This document shows, one piece after another, positions 22,371 through 30,507 of a stretch of 33,176 nucleotides of DNA. The position numbers were made by a program, and so were the translations under genes. This stretch comes from an uncultured Clostridia bacterium (GTDB lineage: Bacteria > Bacillota > Clostridia > Oscillospirales > Oscillospiraceae). Position 1 is the stretch's first letter. Each line of letters begins with the position of its first letter. A model generated the notes under the pieces. The model did not search any database. It saw nothing but the letters and a program-made list of their open reading frames with translations, and was not told the origin of the DNA. The DNA lies in the NCBI GenBank assembly GCA_946629065.1, contig CAMOXK010000017.1, forward strand, positions 1 through 33,176. The letters run 5' to 3'.

Positions 22371-22376
22371 AAATGA

Positions 22377-23492
22377 TTATTCCACGTTTTTTTTCGTCCC
22401 GTTTCCGCGGATGTCCACAGTGATCAGATGATCTACTTCATCTCCCCGGTGGCCCACATAGTAGCCCGTCAGGTTGGCGCTGGAGCAGGAATGGTTGGGG
22501 ATGATGCGGATCCGATCCCCCACCTTCAGGTCCGTCTCCCCCTCCACATGGAGCTTGCCCACCTCTTCCGAGAGTCCCGCCACGGTGATCTCCGGGTGGC
22601 CGATCACCACGCCGTAGCCCCGGATGGAGCTGTTGCCGTGGGCTCCCTGGTCCAGACCCAGGCACTTGGCCCCGGCGTCGCAGAGGAACAGATCCTCCCG
22701 CGGGTGGGAGATAACAGACGCCAGGATGGTCAGGGCGCAGTCCTCCTCCCGGGCGGTGCCGGTGGAGAGCTGAATGGCGTCCATAAAAATGTAGTTGCCC
22801 GGGTGGTAAACCGTCAGCAGCTCGTCTCCTATGGTTCCCCGGAAGGTGGGGGTGGAGCCGCTGGAGACGATCTCCGGCGTGAAGCCTGCCGCCTGCAGGG
22901 AATGAAACGCGGTCTTCACCGCCTGCCGCTCCTCCTCGCAGTACCGGGGCAGCTCTTCCCCGGAGCCTGCGGCGTAGACATGCCCCGGGTGGGTGGAGAG
23001 GCCCCGAAAGCGCAGGGACGCAAACTGCCGCAATTCCCGGACAAAGGCGCCGGCTTCCTCCGGCGGGATGCCGAAGCGGTGCAGCCCCGCGTCGATGATG
23101 ATGGTGTAGGAAAGCTTCTGCCCCGCTTTTTGGGCTGCCGCATTCAGCGCCCGGGCGGCGTCCAGCCCGTCGATGCGCAGGATGAGATCGCTCGTTTCCG
23201 CCACCCGGAGCAGCCTTGCGATGGAGAGAGGGTCCACCGCCGGGTAGGCGTACATCAGATTCTGGTAGCCCGCCTTTGCCAGGGCCTCCAGTTCGTCCAG
23301 GGTGCCGCAGAGAAAACCGGTGGCCCCGGCTTTTGCCTGCACTGCCGCCAGCTCCAGACTCTTGTGGGTCTTCACCATGGGCCAGAGCTGCTTGCCATGG
23401 TCCGCCGCCTCTTCGGCGAAGCGAGCCACGTTCCGCTCCAGGATATCCAGATCCAGCAGCACCGCCGGGGTATACACTTGGCTGAGCTTCAT
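22377..23492 (-). CDS. Fold-type III PLP enzyme, D-serine dehydratase/D-threonine aldolase family
   Basis: 371 residues from ATG 23492 (MKLSQVYTPAVLLD), since AGGAG sits 7 nt before it and too close to the ATG at 23498. The alanine-racemase-like barrel starts TPAVLLDLDILERNVARF; MVKTHKSLELAAVQ carries the probable PLP Lys41. Further on are DAGLHRFGI, STHPGHVY and SSGSTPTF. The C-terminal beta domain contains IPNHSCSSANL, where His334 and Cys336 have the H-x-C form used to bind the zinc of D-serine dehydratases. The reaction is therefore likely D-serine to pyruvate and ammonia, or D-threonine/D-allothreonine retro-aldol cleavage. It follows thrC by 19 bp, so it belongs to the same transcript. 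Confidence 0.85.
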   Translation of the reverse strand: MKLSQVYTPAVLLDLDILERNVARFAEEAADHGKQLWPMVKTHKSLELAAVQAKAGATGFLCGTLDELEALAKAGYQNLMYAYPAVDPLSIARLLRVAETSDLILRIDGLDAARALNAAAQKAGQKLSYTIIIDAGLHRFGIPPEEAGAFVRELRQFASLRFRGLSTHPGHVYAAGSGEELPRYCEEERQAVKTAFHSLQAAGFTPEIVSSGSTPTFRGTIGDELLTVYHPGNYIFMDAIQLSTGTAREEDCALTILASVISHPREDLFLCDAGAKCLGLDQGAHGNSSIRGYGVVIGHPEITVAGLSEEVGKLHVEGETDLKVGDRIRIIPNHSCSSANLTGYYVGHRGDEVDHLITVDIRGNGTKKNVE

Positions 23493-23511
23493 GTGCATTC
23501 TCCTTTCCCGG

Positions 23512-24972
23512 TCAGGCCAGCAGCGTCTCGGTGACGTAGGCCGTCAGCTCCTCCGGGCCGATCTCGTCCCGGAAGCGGACGGGCTTGCCCTTGAGCTCCC
23601 GCAGCCCCTTTGGCGCGGGGACGCCGGTGAGCGCCTCCAGCTTTTCCATCTGCCGGAAGGCGTCCTCCGGCACGGCTTCGCCCAGCGCATCCAGCACCGC
23701 CGCCGGGAATTTGTAGGGCGAGGCGGTGGAGAGCACCACCATGGGCGCCTCCCACCGCAGCTCCTCGGCCACGCGGAAGGCCACCGCCGTGTGGGTGTCG
23801 CAGAGGTAGCCCCGCGCCCGCCAGATCCGGCCGATGGTCTCCTTCGTCTCCGCCTCGGTGCAGCAGCCCGCGGCAAAGCTCTGCCGCAGCTTTTCCATCA
23901 GATCCTCGGGGAAGCGGTAGCGGCCCTGCTCCTCCAGCTCCTTCATGCAGCGGCGCACCAGCTCGGTGTCGCCCCCGGAGACGTAAAACAGCATCCGCTC
24001 CAGGTTGGAGGACACCAGGATGTCCATGGAGGGGGAGGCGGTCTTGTAAAAGTCCCGCCGCTTGTCGTAAACGCCGGTCTCGAAAAAGTCCGTCAGCACC
24101 CGGTTGGCGTTGGAGGCACAGATCAGGCGCCCTACCGGCAGGCCCAGGCGCTTGGCCATCCAGCCCGCCAGAATGTCCCCAAAATTGCCGGTGGGCACGG
24201 TGAAGTCCACCGGATCTCCCACCCGGATCCTGCCCAGCTCCGTGAGGCGGGCATAGGCGGAGAAGTAATAGATCACCTGGGGAGCCAGACGGCCGATGTT
24301 GATGGAGTTGGCGGAGGAGAAGGAAAAGCCCCGCTCCCGCAGCGCCTCATTTTCCCGCAGGGCGGCAAAGGCCCGCTTCACCCGGGTCTGACAGTCGTCA
24401 AAATTCCCCCGCACCGCGCAGACCCGGACGTTGCTTCCCGGCTGGGTCGTCATCTGCAGCTGCTGGATCTCCGAGACGCCGCCGGCGGGGTAGAACACAA
24501 AGATCCTGGTGCCCTCCACGTCGTGGAAGCCCTCCAGGGCGGCCTTGCCCGTGTCGCCGGAGGTGGCGGTCAAAATCACGGTCTCCCCGGGCAGGGCTTT
24601 CTGCCTGCGTCCCGCGGAGATCAGCCGGGGCAGCATGGAGAGGGCCACGTCCTTGAAGGCAGAGGTTGGCCCCCGGAAGAGCTCCAGCACATAGTCCTGC
24701 CCCACGGGCACCAGGGGCGTCAGCTCATCGGTCTCGAACCGGCCCGCGTAGGCCAGGCGCACCAGCTCCCCCATGTTCTCGAAGCCCGGCAGCAGATAGC
24801 CCAGGATCTTTTCCGCCCGCGTAAGCGGCGCGCAGGGAAGGCAGCCCTTCCAGTCGAAGGGCCGGGAGCCCAGCTCCTTTTCCACAAACAGGCCGCCGTC
24901 GGGGGCCAGACCCTCCAGCACGGCGCCGAGATCGTCGGTTTCGTATGCAGAACGGGTACTTTGAACCAGCAT
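23512..24972 (-). CDS. thrC: Threonine synthase
   Basis: 486 residues from ATG 24972 (MLVQSTRSAYETDD), with AAGGAG 8 nt upstream; the track start seven codons earlier lies on the ribosome site. Fold-type II PLP enzyme converting O-phosphohomoserine to threonine. PLP Lys107 is in GPTSAFKDVALS, the phosphate-binding loop is TATSGDTGKAALE, and SANSINIGRLAPQVIYYF, VPTGNFGDILAGW and CASNANRVLTDFF are hallmarks of the longer ThrC class of about 480-500 residues. First gene of a two-gene operon with the D-amino-acid PLP enzyme. No thrA or thrB is present; the ApgM-like gene 4 kb away belongs to a family proposed to supply homoserine kinase activity. Confidence 0.96.
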   Translation of the reverse strand: MLVQSTRSAYETDDLGAVLEGLAPDGGLFVEKELGSRPFDWKGCLPCAPLTRAEKILGYLLPGFENMGELVRLAYAGRFETDELTPLVPVGQDYVLELFRGPTSAFKDVALSMLPRLISAGRRQKALPGETVILTATSGDTGKAALEGFHDVEGTRIFVFYPAGGVSEIQQLQMTTQPGSNVRVCAVRGNFDDCQTRVKRAFAALRENEALRERGFSFSSANSINIGRLAPQVIYYFSAYARLTELGRIRVGDPVDFTVPTGNFGDILAGWMAKRLGLPVGRLICASNANRVLTDFFETGVYDKRRDFYKTASPSMDILVSSNLERMLFYVSGGDTELVRRCMKELEEQGRYRFPEDLMEKLRQSFAAGCCTEAETKETIGRIWRARGYLCDTHTAVAFRVAEELRWEAPMVVLSTASPYKFPAAVLDALGEAVPEDAFRQMEKLEALTGVPAPKGLRELKGKPVRFRDEIGPEELTAYVTETLLA

Positions 24973-25003
24973 TTCGGCAGCTCCTTTTGTCATTTTCTCA
25001 AAA

Positions 25004-25060
25004 AGCCCGGACAGTTCTTCGGGCTGATCTTATTCTACCAGCTTCCCCCGGGGAAATCAA
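25004..25060 (-). promoter_or_regulatory. thrC promoter with hairpin at the transcript start
   Basis: Minus strand TTGATT (25055-25060), 17 bp, TAGAAT (25032-25037), with TGG in front. The predicted RNA would begin near 25025, exactly where AGCCCG/CGGGCT (25004-25025) forms a 6-bp hairpin followed by U5. Too near the start for normal attenuation; it may pause polymerase or protect the 5' end. Confidence 0.65.
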
Positions 25061-25101
25061 TGCAGGAGGACGCCTTTCCCGGCTTTCATCAAAAGGAAGC
25101 A

Positions 25102-25130
25102 TTGACTTCCCGACTGATTTCGAGTACAAT
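25102..25130 (+). promoter_or_regulatory. Sigma-A promoter of the TAXI-TRAP operon
   Basis: TTGACT, 17 bp, TACAAT. Just downstream, GTACA-GAAA-TGTAC (25140-25153) is a small inverted repeat near the transcription start that could bind a regulator. Confidence 0.8.
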
Positions 25131-25178
25131 CTGACATAAGTACAGAAATGTACAATATACAGAAAGGACAAATGGAAA

Positions 25179-26189
25179 ATGAAAAGATTTCTTGCTCTTC
25201 TTCTCGCGCTCATGATGGTCCTGGCTCTGGCCGCCTGCGGCGAGGCCAAGCCCGAGTCCGCAGCTCCCGCCGAGGGCGGCTCCGGCGAGCCCAGCTTCCA
25301 GGGCAGCTACCTGATGGGCACCGGCTCTGCCACCGGCAACTACTACAACTTCGGCAACGCCGTCTGCACCATCATCAACCAGGTCACCGGCGCCAACATC
25401 ACCGTCAACGCCACCGGCGGCTCCACCGAGAACGCCCGTCTGCTGGGCTCCGGTGAGAACGAGTTCGCCATGATCCAGTCCGACGTGTTCAGCTATGCGC
25501 ACCAGGGCATCGAGCTGTTCGACGGCACCCCCATCACCAACTTCAAGGCTGTCACCGCCTGCTACCCCGAGATGGTGCAGATCGTCGTCCGCAAGGACAG
25601 CGGCATCACCTCCGTGGCTGACATGGCCGGCAAGAAGATCTGCGTCGGCGCTGTGGGCTCCGGCTACGAAGTCGCCGCCCGTCAGATCCTGGGCGCCTAC
25701 GGCATGAGCTACGACGATATCGACGAGCAGTTTGCCGACCAGGCCACCGCCAAGAACGGCGTGCAGGACGGTACCCTTGACGGTATGTTCCTCTGCTCCG
25801 GCTACCCCAACTCCAACGTGACCGAGCTCTCCCTCAGCGGCAAGATCGAGGTCATCACCATCGATCAGGAGCACCTGGACATCCTGACCAAGCAGTACCC
25901 CTTCTACTCTCCCTTCACCACCCAGACCGATGAGTACAACCTGGGCCATGAGATCACCAGCGTGGCTGTCAAGTGCATGCTCGTCTGCGCCGACACCTTC
26001 TCCGAGGACGAGATCTACGCTCTGACCAAGGCCATCTACGAGAATCTGGACGCCATCAAGGAGATCAACTCCAAGGCCAACTACATGAGCCTGGAAGCCG
26101 CTCTCTCCGGTATCCCCAGCGACCTGCACCCCGGTGCCGCCCGCTACTTTGCCGAGCAGGGCATTGAGATCCCCGATTACCTGAAGTAA
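25179..26189 (+). CDS. TAXI-family TRAP transporter solute-binding lipoprotein
   Basis: 336 residues from ATG 25179 with AAAGGA 10 nt upstream. The signal peptide MKRFLALLLALMMVLALAAC ends in a lipobox (Cys20). The TAXI pattern is clear: LMGTGSATGNYYNFGNAVC at the mature N-terminus, ATGGSTENARLLGSGENEFA, KKICVGAVGSGYEVAARQIL, DGTLDGMFLCSGYPNSNV. Members bind small organic acids such as glutamate or 2-oxo acids; the ligand here is unknown. As a lipoprotein it is held at the outer face of the membrane and hands the ligand to the fused permease 72 bp downstream. Codon bias is strong, and a hairpin after the stop suggests it is made in excess of the permease. Confidence 0.95.
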   Translation: MKRFLALLLALMMVLALAACGEAKPESAAPAEGGSGEPSFQGSYLMGTGSATGNYYNFGNAVCTIINQVTGANITVNATGGSTENARLLGSGENEFAMIQSDVFSYAHQGIELFDGTPITNFKAVTACYPEMVQIVVRKDSGITSVADMAGKKICVGAVGSGYEVAARQILGAYGMSYDDIDEQFADQATAKNGVQDGTLDGMFLCSGYPNSNVTELSLSGKIEVITIDQEHLDILTKQYPFYSPFTTQTDEYNLGHEITSVAVKCMLVCADTFSEDEIYALTKAIYENLDAIKEINSKANYMSLEAALSGIPSDLHPGAARYFAEQGIEIPDYLK

Positions 26190-26201
26190 ACCCGTGTGCC
26201 G

Positions 26202-26231
26202 ATCAGGCAGGGCACATCTGCCCTGCCTGAT
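26202..26231 (+). terminator. Intercistronic hairpin (partial terminator)
   Basis: ATCAGGCAGGGCA (26202-26214) and TGCCCTGCCTGAT (26219-26231) form a 13-bp stem with a CATC loop, followed by TTCTTAT. The imperfect U-run would let part of the polymerase through into the permease gene. Confidence 0.75.
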
Positions 26232-26261
26232 TTCTTATCCTGAAACGGAAGGAGACCCGCC

Positions 26262-28229
26262 ATGGCACTTTTCAAGAAGAAAAAGGCCGATCCCGAAGAG
26301 ATCGACCTGACCGCGCTGGACCGCGAGTCCAAATACAAGATCTTTTCCGGCAAAGTCGAGACCGTCATCGAGATCATCCTGACGCTGTGGGCCCTGTTCC
26401 AGCTCTATGCGTCCATCTCCAACAAGGTCCCCCTGCAGATCCTGCGCTATACCCACCTGGGTCTGGCCATTTCCTTTGCCTTCCTTCTTTATCCTGCCAC
26501 CAAGAACGCCGACCGGCGGAAGCTTCCCTGGTATGATATCGTGCTCTGCGTCGCATTCCTCTGCGTCTCCGGCTACTTTATCATCAACTACAAGCCCCTG
26601 CAGTTCCGCGCCGGCGCTTATAATATGATGGACACCATTATGGCGGGCCTTGGCATCGCGCTGGTGCTGCTGGCCTGCTGGCGTGTCGTCGGTCCCCCCA
26701 TCGTCATCATCGCAAGCTGCTTCTTCATCTACGGCATGGTGGGCAAGTACATGCCCGGCTTCCTGCACCACAGAGGCTTCGCTTTCAAGCGCATCATCAC
26801 CCACCTCTTCATCACCACCGAAGGTGTCATCGGCAACCCCCTGGGCGTCTGCTCCACCTTCATCTTCCTGTTCATCCTCTTCGGCGCCTTCCTGGAGAAG
26901 ACCGGCATCGGCCAGTTCTTCATCGACCTGGCCAACTCCCTGGCCGGCTGGGCTGCCGGCGGCCCGGCCAAGGTGGCTGTGCTGTCCTCCGCCCTCCAGG
27001 GCACTGTTTCCGGCTCCTCCGTGTCCAACACCGTGTCCACCGGCTCCTTCACCATCCCCATGATGAAGTCCCTGGGCTATGAGCCGGAGTTTGCCGGCGC
27101 CGTGGAAGCGGCCGCCTCCACCGGCGGTCAGATCATGCCGCCCGTCATGGGCAGCGCCGCCTTCCTCATCAGCGAGACCGTGGGCGTGCCTTACCGGCAG
27201 CTCATGGTGGTCGCCGTCATCCCGGCGCTGCTGTACTTCGTGGGCATCTGGATCAGCGTCCATCTGGAGGCCAAGCGCCTGGGTCTGAAGGGCCTTCCCA
27301 AGGACAAGCTGCCCAAGACCTGGCCCCTCATGCGGGACAAGGGCCATCTGCTGCTGCCCCTGCTTGCCATCATCTATCTGATGCTGGCGGGCTTCACCGT
27401 CTCCCGAGCCGCCCTCATCGGCTGCGCCATCTGCATCGTGGTGCCCTATCTCCGCAAGGGGACCCGGGTGCCCTTCCTGCAGATCTTCAAGGCTCTGCCC
27501 CAGGCGGCCCGCAGCGTCATCTCCGTTGCCACCGCCTGCTCCACCGCCGGCATCATCATCGGCATGGTGACCCTCACCGGTCTGGGCCAGCGCATCGGCT
27601 CCGGCATCTTCGACCTGGTGGGCAACAGCGTGTTCCTGGCTCTGGTCTGCGCCATGTTCACCTCCCTCATCCTGGGCATGGGCGTCTCCACCACCTCCAA
27701 CTACCTGATCACCTCTACCATCGCGGCGCCCATCCTGATCAAGGCGGGCATCCCATTGCTGGCCGCCCACATGTTCTGCTTCTACTTCGGCATCGTGGCC
27801 GATATCACCCCGCCTGTGGCCCTGGCCGCCTACGCCGGCTCCGCTATCGCCAAGGGCAACGCCTTCAAGACCGGCGTGAACGCCACGAAGCTGGCCATCG
27901 CCGCCTTCCTGATCCCCTACATGTTCGCCATGAACCCGGCCATGATCATGATCAACGGCGGCGAAGTGATGCTCTCCGGCGGTGCCCTGCTGAAGGCTCT
28001 GCCCATGATCCTCACGGCCATCGTCGGCCTGGTGGGCATCGGCGGCGGCTTCATCGGCTACCTCTTCGGCAAGCTCAGCATGCCGCTGCGCCTGATCTCC
28101 TTTGCCGGCGGCCTGCTGCTGGTGGTCCCCGGCACCCTCACCGATATCATCGGCGTGGCGCTGGTGGCCCTGGTGGTGGTCTTCACCAAGCTGCGCAGCA
28201 AAAAGAACAGCCCCGCCGAAGCGGCGTAA
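26262..28229 (+). CDS. TRAP transporter fused permease (DctQM-type)
   Basis: 655 residues from ATG 26262 with GGAAGGAG upstream. A cytoplasmic N-terminus (FKKKKADPEEIDLTALDRES) is followed by about 16-18 hydrophobic segments: a small DctQ-like part (to about 150) joined to a large DctM-like part. Landmarks of the large subunit are SSALQGTVSGSSVSNTVSTG with FTIPMMKSLGY, ASTGGQIMPPVMGSAAFLIS, and in the second half LILGMGVSTTSNYLITSTIA and GIVADITPPVALAAYAGSA. It imports the TAXI ligand using a sodium gradient, as known for the family. The fused form is normal for TAXI systems. Second gene of the operon. Confidence 0.95.
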   Translation: MALFKKKKADPEEIDLTALDRESKYKIFSGKVETVIEIILTLWALFQLYASISNKVPLQILRYTHLGLAISFAFLLYPATKNADRRKLPWYDIVLCVAFLCVSGYFIINYKPLQFRAGAYNMMDTIMAGLGIALVLLACWRVVGPPIVIIASCFFIYGMVGKYMPGFLHHRGFAFKRIITHLFITTEGVIGNPLGVCSTFIFLFILFGAFLEKTGIGQFFIDLANSLAGWAAGGPAKVAVLSSALQGTVSGSSVSNTVSTGSFTIPMMKSLGYEPEFAGAVEAAASTGGQIMPPVMGSAAFLISETVGVPYRQLMVVAVIPALLYFVGIWISVHLEAKRLGLKGLPKDKLPKTWPLMRDKGHLLLPLLAIIYLMLAGFTVSRAALIGCAICIVVPYLRKGTRVPFLQIFKALPQAARSVISVATACSTAGIIIGMVTLTGLGQRIGSGIFDLVGNSVFLALVCAMFTSLILGMGVSTTSNYLITSTIAAPILIKAGIPLLAAHMFCFYFGIVADITPPVALAAYAGSAIAKGNAFKTGVNATKLAIAAFLIPYMFAMNPAMIMINGGEVMLSGGALLKALPMILTAIVGLVGIGGGFIGYLFGKLSMPLRLISFAGGLLLVVPGTLTDIIGVALVALVVVFTKLRSKKNSPAEAA

Positions 28230-28272
28230 CGCGAAAGAAAAGGCTGCTGAAAGGGTAAAGTCCCGTTTATGC

Positions 28273-28306
28273 CGTAGGGGAGGGGCTTGCCCCTCCCGTG
28301 CCCAAA
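28273..28306. repeat. GTAGGGG repeat element
   Basis: GTAGGGGAGGGGCTTGCCCC followed by TCCC: a short hairpin of the GTAGGGG family, sister to those at 8478, 16602, 19391, 30723, 30841 (inverted) and 31084. Confidence 0.7.
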
Positions 28307-28322
28307 GCACCGGGAAAACACA

Positions 28323-28378
28323 AGAAAAACCGGGATGAATTCAGCCTGTCTTTCGAATTCATCCCGGTTCTGTTTTGT
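28323..28378. terminator. Bidirectional terminator between convergent genes
   Basis: AACCGGGATGAATTC (28328-28342) and its exact complement (28355-28369) around 12 nt. On the minus strand it is followed by a T5 run, a good terminator for the YcxB-like gene; on the plus strand by CTGTTTTG. Confidence 0.85.
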
Positions 28379-28399
28379 GTTATGCCGAAGCAGCGTCCT

Positions 28400-28942
28400 T
28401 TATCGTTTTCCCTTCTTCACGAAACGGGAGGAAAAACGCTCTCCCAGGGAGGAGACCAGCTCTTCCCGCAGCGCCTCCACTTCCTCCTGCTCCAGCGCCC
28501 GCTTTGGCAGCAGGTACACGTTCTGGGGCGTGGTGTAGATGAGAAACATGGAGGCCAGCTCGAAGCAGCAGTGGAGACTGTGGAGATTGAAGGACTCCCG
28601 GATCTTTTTCTCCGGGATCTCGATGCGGATGCGGTGATCCTCCAGCAGGATCTTGTACTCGCAGCCGATCAGACTCTCCGGGCTTCTGATGTAGCGGCGG
28701 ATCTCCTTTTCCGCCCCGGCGAAGAGCAGCAGCCCCCAGACCAGATAGGCCGCCGCCAGGAAGAACACCAGGGGATTGGGCGTGCCCAGGTTGACGCTGG
28801 CTCCGATGTAGTAGAGCACCGCCGCGCCCAGCACCAGAAACAGGATCTGCAGCGCACGCCTGTGGCGCAGAAACAGCCCGTAGTAGCTGGCCCGGCGGAA
28901 ATCCGTCAGCTCCGTGTGAAAGCTCGTCTCGATCTTCTTCAT
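28400..28942 (-). CDS. YcxB-like membrane protein
   Basis: 180 residues from ATG 28942 with AGGAGG 7 nt upstream; the track ORF reads back through a repeat. A short cytoplasmic N-terminus (MKKIETSFHTELTDFRRAS) is followed by two transmembrane segments (about 31-50, LQILFLVLGAAVLYYIGASV, and 57-76), and a C-terminal domain of about 100 residues (IGCEYKILLEDHRIRIEIPE, SLHCCFELASMFLIYTTPQN, VYLLPKRAL) that fits the YcxB-like domain. That domain is found in small membrane proteins of unknown role. Transcribed alone, convergent with the TRAP operon. Confidence 0.82.
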   Translation of the reverse strand: MKKIETSFHTELTDFRRASYYGLFLRHRRALQILFLVLGAAVLYYIGASVNLGTPNPLVFFLAAAYLVWGLLLFAGAEKEIRRYIRSPESLIGCEYKILLEDHRIRIEIPEKKIRESFNLHSLHCCFELASMFLIYTTPQNVYLLPKRALEQEEVEALREELVSSLGERFSSRFVKKGKR

Positions 28943-28977
28943 CGCGTGTCCTCCTGTGTTTTTGCCGTGAAAATCCC

Positions 28978-29130
28978 TGCTTCCCCCTTTGGGGGAAGTC
29001 CCCAGTGCGCACACTGGGGAATAGGGGTTGCTCCGCCGTCGCTCCGCCATGGCCCCCTTGCTTAAAGGGGACTGTCGCCCTTGGCTCCCCCACCGGGGGA
29101 GCTGTCAGCGAAGCTGACGGAAGGGGGGCA
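28978..29130. repeat. Two two-hairpin repeat units
   Basis: Unit 1 (about 28979-29025): GCTTCCCCC/GGGGGAAG, then CCCCAGTG-CGCA-CACTGGGG, then AATAGGGG. Unit 2 (about 29083-29130): GGCTCCCCC/GGGGGAGC, then GTCAGC-GAA-GCTGAC, then GGAAGGGGG. They lie between the YcxB-like gene and the divergent ApgM-like gene. I found no convincing promoter for the latter in 29131-29235. Confidence 0.85.
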
Positions 29131-29235
29131 AAGATGACTGGGGGCTACTTGTCCTGCGCCGCAAAATATCTGTCATTTCGGCATTACATCGTCATTATAA
29201 ACCAAATCCCGTCAAATGCAAAGGAAACAAAGATC

Positions 29236-30507
29236 ATGAAGTATTTACTCGTCATCGGCGACGGCATGGCCGACAATCCCGTCCCGGCTCTGGGCGGCAA
29301 GACCCCCCTGGAGGCCGCCTCCATCCCCGCCATCCACCGCCTTGCGGCCCGGGGCGTGGTGGGCAGCGTCGTCAATTGCCCGCCCCAGCTCCCCGCCGGC
29401 AGCGAGACCGGCATCCTCTCCATCTTCGGCTGCGATCCCCTGCGGTACTTCACCGGCCGCTCCCCCATGGAGGCCGCGGCCCTGGGGCTCAGCCTCCGGA
29501 AAGGGGACTGCTGCTACCGCTGCAACCTGGTGGGCCTGGAGGCCGGGGACCTGCCCTTTGAGCAGCGGCACATCCTCTCTCACAGCGCGGGCTCCATCTC
29601 CGGAGAGGACGCACTCAAGACCATTCAGGCCCTGAACGCGGACCCGGACTTTGCCGCCGCCATGCATGCTGCCAACATGGAGCTGCCCCCCATCGCCACC
29701 TTCCGGCCCCTGGCCATCGAGCACGACGGGGACTTTTCGGGCATCCGCTTCATCCCGCCTCACGACCACCTGGGCGAGGTCATCGGTCCCCTGCTCCCGG
29801 ACGGAGATCCCAAGGCAAAAAAGTTTGCCGATCTGATGCGCCTGGCGAACAAGGTCCTGGAGCACCATCCCGTGACCGAGGCGCGCCGTGCCGTCGGCAA
29901 AATGGGCGCCAACGGCATCTGGTTCTGGGCCGAGGGCACCGCCGTGAGTCTGCCCTCCTTCGAGGCCGCGTACGGCCATCCCGGCGCCGTGGTCAGCGCC
30001 GTGCCCATCTGCCACGGCATCGGCGTGCTGCGTGGCCTGGAAAAGGTGGAGGTGGAGGGCGCCACCGGCGAGATCGACACCAATTTCGAGGGCAAGCTGG
30101 AGGCCACCTGGCAGAAGCTGCAGGAGTATGACTTCGTGTGCCTGCACCTGGAAGCCCCGGACGAGTGCACCCACAACGGGGACCTCCCCGGGAAGGTCCA
30201 GTCCATCGAGTGGCTCTCCTCCAAGCTGGTTGGCCCCCTGGTGGAGCGCCTGGAGCAGGCGGGCCTGGAGCACCGCATTCTCCTCCTCTCCGACCACAAG
30301 ACCCTCACCGCCACCCGGGGCCACGACGGGGACCCGGTCCCCTATCTTTTCTACGACAGCCGCGTGGATTCCGGCCGGGGCACGCCCTATACCGAGGCCG
30401 CCGGCGAGACCGGCCCCTTCCTGGACCACGGTTTTGAGCTGCTGGACATCCTGTTTGAGAAAAAGCCCCTGCTTCCCCCTCGGGGGGAAGTGGCCGAAGG
30501 CCGATAG
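29236..30507 (+). CDS. apgM: ApgM-type cofactor-independent phosphoglycerate mutase / proposed homoserine kinase
   Basis: 423 residues from ATG 29236 (MKYLLVIGDGMADNP); the track ORF adds 77 codons of repeat sequence. Alkaline-phosphatase superfamily: metal site VIGDGMAD, nucleophile Ser in PAGSETGILSIFGCDP (about 54-69), FTGRSPMEAAALGL, and the late metal sites LHLEAPDECTHNGD and LLLSDHKT. This is the archaeal-type 2,3-bisphosphoglycerate-independent mutase family, one bacterial branch of which has been proposed to act as homoserine kinase. thrC lies about 4 kb upstream on the other strand, so either role (glycolysis or threonine synthesis) is possible. The last 12 residues (LLPPRGEVAEGR) and the stop are encoded by a dispersed repeat unit, so the native C-terminus has been replaced. 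Confidence 0.88.
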   Translation: MKYLLVIGDGMADNPVPALGGKTPLEAASIPAIHRLAARGVVGSVVNCPPQLPAGSETGILSIFGCDPLRYFTGRSPMEAAALGLSLRKGDCCYRCNLVGLEAGDLPFEQRHILSHSAGSISGEDALKTIQALNADPDFAAAMHAANMELPPIATFRPLAIEHDGDFSGIRFIPPHDHLGEVIGPLLPDGDPKAKKFADLMRLANKVLEHHPVTEARRAVGKMGANGIWFWAEGTAVSLPSFEAAYGHPGAVVSAVPICHGIGVLRGLEKVEVEGATGEIDTNFEGKLEATWQKLQEYDFVCLHLEAPDECTHNGDLPGKVQSIEWLSSKLVGPLVERLEQAGLEHRILLLSDHKTLTATRGHDGDPVPYLFYDSRVDSGRGTPYTEAAGETGPFLDHGFELLDILFEKKPLLPPRGEVAEGR

